19,990 nucleotides of DNA from Dunaliella salina (Eukaryota; Chlorophyta; Chlorophyceae; Chlamydomonadales; Dunaliellaceae): assembly GCA_002284615.2 (NCBI GenBank), contig MU070701.1:12360-32349 (forward strand), in the 5' to 3' direction. This document shows positions 10,330-18,191 of the stretch, one piece after another (positions within the stretch are counted from its first letter, which is position 1; each line of letters begins with the position of its first letter). Position numbers and translations under genes: made by a program. The notes below the pieces were generated by a model. The model ran no database searches. It had not been told where the DNA came from and worked only from the letters and a program-made list of their open reading frames with translations.

Positions 10330-13300
10330 TGCGTGTGTGTGCGTGCGTGCACGCGCGCACACAAGAGAGATATTTATACAGGCTTGTGAGGACTCCCTTC
10401 AGACGCCACTGTCCTGTCATTGTATTGCAGTGGGAAACGCATGCTTTTTTGCTCAATGTTTGTGGCCCATTGCCTTCATTTCTCTACAAATCAGTCAGGA
10501 TGTACCACCAATCCAGTACAGGCAAGAGTTGTGCATGCATACTGCGCCTAATTTTCTGTTCCTTGTGGCACATCATTAATCAGCAGCACCCCATTAACGT
10601 AGGCAATGCAATGCAGGGTTACTATAGGGATGTCCTGTGGAAAGTCTCTTCTTGACGCGAAGATAACGAATTCTGCTAGGAGTGGTGACTGTGCGCTCAT
10701 AATGAAATACATACATACACAGACATATATTTACTCTGTAGCGACACTGGGTGCTTCTTGACCAACCAAATAATGATTGGGCTCTCTTGCATTATGGATT
10801 GTCTTTAAAAATTGATTCTTTTCAAGGGCTTGTCAAGGTATAGATTAATATCAAGCAGGTCCCAATATGCAACCACGTGCTGCTCAGGGACAGAAAACTC
10901 GAGATGGTCAGCTTAGGGAACTCTGAGCTCGCCTTCAAGCAGAATTGGTATGGTGGGGGAGCGTGACAATGGTGCAGAAAGTGGCTGCTGCCACAGCAGC
11001 TGGGCCACCTTCCCCCCACTGCGCCCAGAGTCCAGCCATTGGCCCAAGCTCCACCTGCCCTTAAGGTAGTGTCAGCTGCTCCCCATCAAGCTTCCTGGCA
11101 GGCACAAGGGCGCAAGCAGGCGCTTGCGTAGCGTGTGTATCAGGAAGCACCAGCAAAGGCTTGCTGGCACTTTTCCAGCCTCAGACACACCTGCTACTGC
11201 TTGTTCCACCTTGCAAAGGCAAGAGATTGGCAGTCAAAGGGGGGATGAGTAGAGATTGGCAGTTGAGGGGGGGAATGAGTAGAGTGCGTTGGAATTTGCA
11301 AACTCAGGAGTTTTTTGGGCGGACTTCATAAACCCTGAAATTGCTCGCAAATTAATGAATTAGATTGTTCTGGTTCCTTGTAATAAATCAATTTTGTAAT
11401 TTACGTATTTCGCTACCGTAAGTATGTATTCATTTAGGAAAAACAGAGGGTGCAAGATTGTGCATAATTGCGAAATTTACGCTATTCAGAATGAGCAAGA
11501 AACGTATGAGTGTCAGAAGCAAATCGCGGCATCCTGGGCCCAGAGACTCTTGCCTCCAGCCCCACCACCATCATGAGTCCTAGGTTGGCAAGGCGGGCAA
11601 GCTGCTTTGTTAAATGTTTCCGACCAAGTAATAACCGGTGATTCTTACACATGGAAAAAAGATACAAAAATATACCCATCCGACAAAAGGATCTATACCA
11701 ATTTCTAGTTCCCAGGGGAGCATGGAGGAGTCCACAACAGGGCCACAGATTGCTTGCAGCACCATGCACCAAAAAGCATTCGAGAAGCAGCTTTTGCCAC
11801 GATGGTAGAAGCAGCAGGGAACGGAGCATTGGCCAAACAAAACAGAATTTGACAAGCAGTAGCTGCAGCTTATGCCACGACGATAGAAGCAGCAGGGAGA
11901 GGAACATCAGAAAGGGCATCGTTGGGGGGAAAAGGGAATGGGGGGGTGCAGGGGCAGGCAGGGGTGTGGTGCAGAATATGCAAGTAAGATGGCAAGAAAG
12001 TTGTGAGTCCAGGTCAGTGAAATATAGTAAGTGAGTGAAATATGCGAGTAAAATGGCGTGAAAGTTGTGAGTCCAGGTCAGCTGGTTTATTGCGCGTGTG
12101 TTAGTATGCTTGGTGCAGGATGGTTCCATCTCTGCGCAGTGGTCCATTGACCATGGCAGACTGTCATTTTTGGGCATGCTTCTGTTGGTACAAATGCAGG
12201 GTTGCAATGGCGGATGTGGCATCCATGGAGTCCACAGGCCTGGCCTGGGTGGGCTTTCCCAACCCCCAGGAAGCTGCGGCTGCATCCACAAAACACACCC
12301 ACATGATGGGGCAGCGCTACATCGAGATCCTGCCAGCTGCTTCAACCGGTGAGGGAAGGAGGGATAGCAAAGCAAAGGAAAAAGGGAAGGACAGGGCAGA
12401 AAAGCTGCATATGTATTCGAGGAGCGCATCTCAGCATCCAGATCTTACCAGCTGCACCAACTGGTGAGGAAAGGAAAGGAAGCCAAAGCAAGGGAAAGAC
12501 AGGAAAGAGAAGCTGCACAGTTTTATCTCATGGTGTGGATGCTTGCATCAAGATGAGAAGGTGAGACACGTTTGCATGCAAGGAGGCATGCGTCTGGGCA
12601 TCCAGATCTTGCCAGCTGCATCAACCGGTGAGGGAAGGAAAGCAAAGGAAAAAGGGAAGGACGGGGCAGAAAAGCTGCACAGCTGTATCACACTGGATAG
12701 GTGTGACGTACTTGCATCAAAACGAGAAGATGAGACGCATTTGCATGCAAGGTGGCGCGCATCTAAGCATCCAGATCTTGCCAGCTGCATCAACTGGTGA
12801 GGCGTGCTTCATGCGCGCCTGTTCCACAAGACTGTTTGTCATTATCCTCCCAGGACTGTTCATGTGGTCCCTGTTTGACCAGAAAGCTCCTACAAAACCC
12901 TGCCTGCTTCACACATTATTTTGCCGTGGTCCTCCGAAGCTTTTGTGTAGTCCCTGCTGACCAGAGCTGTTCATGTGGCCCCTGTTGAACACAAAGCTCC
13001 AACAAAAGTTTTGTCGGAGCTTGTGCTTGGCCCCATGCTTTTTGCTGGGGCTGGAGGCAGCAGTTTGAGAAGCTCAATGATAAATGCATACAGAAGACAA
13101 CAAAGGACGCGCTGACATGCGAGCGTGGATAGCAACAGCGCGATGCGGAGTGCCAGGCACTCCGAGGCCTGCCCATCATTGGCATGAAATTACCGTACCA
13201 AATGTACATCACCGCGCATGGATATCGTTTTTTGCCCTGCGCGGTGACTGCGTGCACGGAAAATGTATATTTATTTTGAGGGAGCATGATATGCGTGGTA

Positions 13301-16300
13301 ATGGAAATTAACGATTTGGGACGGCTCGAAATATGAGTGGGCAAGAACGCCCCACCCTGATCTTTCCAGGCCCGAAGTGAGCAGCAGCCTCTCTGCAGCG
13401 CTCCCCTTAACAGCAGCAACAACAGGGACAGCGCATGCAAGCGGGGTGACAGATGGAGAGGAAGTAATGGGAGCATGCTGCGCGTTGAGCAGCACAATCC
13501 CCAATACAGCATCAATGTCGAATGAGTTCGTTTGATTGGAAGGTGCCTGTGCAGGGCCAAGGGAAAGGGAAATAAGTAGGCATGTCTGCGTGGCCATGCA
13601 TGATAGCAGGAACCGGGATAGTTTAACATGTAAAGTAGAATGCCTTGAAGAAACCTTACCTCGTTTCGGTGCTCCTCAGTTTGCATGGAATCTCTGAACT
13701 GATGCTTTTTGTGTTTTCCAGGGGCAGACAGGGGAGAGGGCCCTGCATGGTTGATGCGTAAAAATGTAAGTAATTGTTCTTTTTGGCTGCGCTGTTGATG
13801 CGTGGTTGGAAAGTGATGTTTTTTTTTGGGTGCAGGATGAGTCCAATCCGGTACGGTAAAGTGATTTAGGCATTGCCCTGCACTGGCAACACATAGCTAA
13901 CTTATGTACTGCTCTGCGCTGGCATGACCTTCAGAACACTTAGCTTATGAACTGTTCAACCCTGGCATGAACTTAGGTTTGTTTGAAACAGGAACTGCCC
14001 TGCGCTGGCATGCAGGTGTGGATAGCAACAGCACGATGTTGGCACTCCGAGGCCTGCCCTTCAACGCAACCATGGAGGATTTGTGTGCATGGTAAGGGAC
14101 TGAGATGCCGCTGGTACCTTGCTTTATTGCTATTGCTATTGCCATTATTATTTGTTGCGGGGTTGGGAAGCTGGGATGCCCTTCCTGCCCCGCTCTTTTG
14201 CTACTTGTGATGCATGACACATTTTATGCTGGTGCAAAACCAGAGGCGGGTATCCACTGTGTGGCACTTCAAGAGGCTATATCTCAGAAACATATGATAG
14301 TTCCATGACCAGCCTTTGCCAGGTCAAAGGGCTTGTTTTAGGCTTTAAGTTATTAACTAGGCTTTAAGTCCCAAAACTTTTGGTCCTGAAACACCCATAG
14401 CTTCCTGAGATACGGCCAGATAAGATCTGGATGGATACCAGAGGGGGTTATCTGGGGCCTAAAATTGCCTGCTTTTGAAGTGCTCCCAGCATAGCCCTCC
14501 GATTACTGTCCCTGTACAAGCTTAGGTTCCTGTGGTAGCTTGTTTCACAAGCTTTCTCTAACGTTAGAATTTAAGGGGTTTGATTAAGGAGCACATGCCT
14601 GGTCAGTTGTGATGTGAACCCTACTTTTTGACACATCATCTCCATTCCTGACCACCCACTGCACCAAGTTGGGTGATTTCGAGTAGTTTGGAGTCCTTGT
14701 AATAAAAGAATATCATTGCAAAAAAATGGGGTAAAAAGACCCAGTGGTTGGTGAGATACAGAATTTCAGCCATTTCCCATAGAGAAAATCCACAGAATCC
14801 AGCACAGGAGGTGCCAAAAAGGTCAACTTTTGACCTCCTTTCCTATTTTTGAATATGCAGGATGTAAACATTATATAGGGCGGTTATTACTACAAAAATT
14901 TGGGAGTCAGAACAGGCCCAGAAAATTTGGGACAGGCTGCAACAATGGTTACCCCCCTCTGGGTTATTATTGCAAAAAATTGGGAGTCAGAATTGGCCCC
15001 AACAGGCCTAGAAAAATTTGGCAGAGGCTGCAACAATGGTTACCCCCCTCTGCTTTTTTTCCTGTAACCCTGTAACCCTGTAACCTTGTATGTGGGGAAG
15101 GCATTCAGTCTCTTCTGTTTAAGCCAGAGGTCAGGCCCCCCATCCCCGCCTGAAAGTTTTGTTAGCCAGCCTCCCTGTGCCTCCAGAAAGAGGCATTCAA
15201 TAAGCAACTTTTCATCGCTGAGCTGGTCCCGCTTGGGAGACCCTGCTGTGCGCCAGGCCTGCATGTTTGCGAGCTCAGCCAGCCATACTCACCCATTGTG
15301 TGCCATAGCCCTCTAACTGCACCCCCAAGCCTGCCAGAGAGCTCCATGATGTGCCCTGAGTGCACAAGTGGCCACTCGTTGCGAGCTGGTGGAGGGCTCT
15401 CTTGGTGGGTCCTTCGGAGTCAACCGGGCCAAGTGCTGAAGATAGGGAGCAGCTCTCTTTTCTATTTGAATTAATTTGGCAAGACTAATATAGGCGCTTA
15501 TGAGGGGATGCCCCTCGGCAGCCGGAAATCGTGTCTATGAAAGGCTGCCTGCAAGCAAAGTCACAAAATCCGTTTGTATTAGTCCGTTAGAACTAGCCTC
15601 ATGACGACATGGGCTCCTCCCTGGAACGTGTCTCCCTGAACAAAACCGATTTGGTGACGAGGAGGGATTCAGCAGAGCCCAGCAGCTGCTCCCTGGCACC
15701 CAGCATGGCAGTCCATGGTGTCACAGTTGGTATTGACACCTAGGCATCAGCGAGGACAAATAGAGGGCATGGAGGTGGCCTATTTGGGCCTGGCCAGACC
15801 TCCCTGCTTTTGTGCACCTCACTCTGGTTTGCCAAAACCAGACAAACACAAGGGGCCCTCGCAACAACCCAAAATTACATGCAATCCTACCTGTAGCCTT
15901 CCTAAACACTCGCATCTGCACTTGTGGCCTGAGCAGGGTCCCTTTCAAGTGTGGCACATGCCAGGGGTGGCCCAGGAGTACAGGTACGGGGCACACTTAA
16001 TGCTCCTCAATTGTGAAAGGATAACAGAAGATGTTCTGAATTGAAAATCACAGGCTGGCAAGCCCAAAGCTAGGAATGGCAGTTTTTGATGCACAGTTCC
16101 TGACCTGAGCCACATTCAGATGCCACCAGACCTGCCAAACCTGGCCGTATTTGAAGCCAGTGGCGGGTTTGATGGGGTTGCTTGATGGAGGGAACGGCCA
16201 GCCAGACCAGGCCNNNCCCNCCNNCNNNCNACCCCNNCNNANCCGCCACTGTCTTTAAATACGTTGGTAGTACAACATTCATTCCTGACATAGGATTGGG

Positions 16301-17515
16301 GGCCTTCCCACCAATCCAACATTCCAACCTTCTCTGTATTGTTGCAATTTGCACATTGTCCTGAAGAGCAACAAAGGTTTCCCCAGCCTCACCAATGGGG
16401 TCTCTTCCCTCATCTTCACTCAGAAGTGACGATTCCTTTGTTGTGTGAACTCTGCCATATAGGTTCAATGACGATGCCAACCTTCAGATCACACCCATTA
16501 CCCCAGACCGGTAAGTCAATTCTGATTTCCCTGCTATCAGTTAGGGCTTATGTGATCACAGAGGGAAGCACAAGTGGAGAGATCATTTTCTACCTGCCGC
16601 CCAGATTGTGAGGTGGAGGGTTCGAAGTGTGTGATTGTGAGGTGGAAGGTTGGTTTTAAGTTTTTGGTTGAAGTGTGTGATCGTGAGGTGGAGGGTTCGA
16701 AGTGTGTGTGATTGTGAGGTGGAAGGTTGGTTTTAAGTTTTTGGTCTAAGTGTGTGATTGTGAGGTGGAGTGTTCGAAGTGTGTGATTGTGAGGTGGAAG
16801 GTTGGTTTTAAATTTCTGGTCTAAGTGTGTGATTGTGAGGTGGAGGTTTCAATCTAAGTTTTTTGGTCTAAGTGTGTGATTGTGAGGTAGAGGGTTCGTA
16901 GTGTGTGTGATTGTGAGGTGGAAGGTTGGTTTTAAGTTTTTGGTTCAAGTGTGTGATTGTGAGGTGGAGGGTTCGAAGTGTGTGTGATTGTGAGGTGGAA
17001 GGTTGGTTTTAAGTTTTTGGTTCAAGTGTGTGATTGTGAGGTGGAGGGTTCGAAGTGTGTGATTGTGAAGTGGAAAATTGGTTTAAGTTTTTGGTTCTAG
17101 TGTGATTGTGAGGTGGAGGGTTCGAAGTGTGTGTGATTGTGAGGTGGAGGGTTCGAAGTGTGTGTGATTGTGAGGTGGAAGGTTGGTTTTTAAGTTTTTG
17201 GTTGAAGTGTGTGATTGTGAGGTGGAGGGTTCGAAGTGTGTGTGATTGTGAGGTGGAAGGTTGGTTTTAAGTTTTTGGTCTAAGTGTGTGCTTGTGAGGT
17301 GGAGCGTTCAAAGTGTGTGATTGTGAGGTGGAAGGTTGGTTTTAAATTTTTGGTCTAAGTGTGTGATTGTGAGGTGGAGGGTTCATTTTAAGTTTTTGGT
17401 TGAAGTGTGTGATTGTGAGGTGGAGGGTTTGTAGTGCGTCGAGATGGACTGGGCAGACTGTGTGAGGAAGCGCTTGAAGGAGCAAAAGGGGCACAGCCAC
17501 CTTGTGCCCATGTTG

Positions 17516-17605
<90 letters not shown>

Positions 17606-18109
17606 GGGACCAATGCCCCTCAAAAAGCATGAGTAATCACAGAATGGAACTAGTTTTAAAATTTACCCCAATAATTGTTAAAAACTTCGTCCACAAGGAT
17701 GGAACAAATGACTCCAACAATTGTTGAGATAACTTATGACGAGCTCCATTCTGTCATTTGCTCTCTTCACTGTATTGAAGAAACCTACCTGAAATACTCA
17801 TGAGTCTCCAACGATTCGCCCGCATGACCACAACAAAGCATGAGTGAAGTGGCTTGCTGTGCTTGCAGCATGGCCAGGCTTTTGCTGCGAAGGCTCATGC
17901 ATGCATGCAAAACGGCTTGCAGTGCTGAGATTCCTTTTGGTGGCTGGTTTCTTGTGGTCATGAGGGGAAACAAACCCACCAACAAAAATGCTAAGGAGGC
18001 TCTGACATGCTTCTCCTGCTTTTGACCAACATGAGCATTCACAGTAGCCACACTGTTTGCCTTTGGAAAAGACCTGCGACCCTACTAAGTATTGCTAGTT
18101 TGCATTTTT

Positions 18110-18191
<82 letters not shown>

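Noticed and set aside
11482..12429. 315-codon minus-strand ORF
   Set aside because: It covers exon 6 on the opposite strand and repeat-rich intron, has no family likeness, and the plus-strand exon has strong RRM and splice evidence.
12916..13686. 256-codon minus-strand ORF
   Set aside because: No recognisable domain. It crosses a tandem duplication and the exon 7 relic, and is most likely a chance frame.
15061..15090. Interstitial telomere
   Set aside because: Only about three 9-bp units, and CCTGTAACC is not a standard plant, algal or animal telomere repeat.
15715..16044. 109-codon plus-strand ORF in intron 7
   Set aside because: It lies inside repeat B and the frame is not kept in the other copy.
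16604..17435. CRISPR-like array
   Set aside because: Units are contiguous and degenerate with no unique spacers, and the setting is a eukaryotic intron.
17342..17727. Poly-His/Thr and Cys/Val repeat ORFs at the TG and CA tracts (also near 10060-10460 and 18095-18775)
   Set aside because: Products of dinucleotide repeats read in several frames, with no supporting coding signal.
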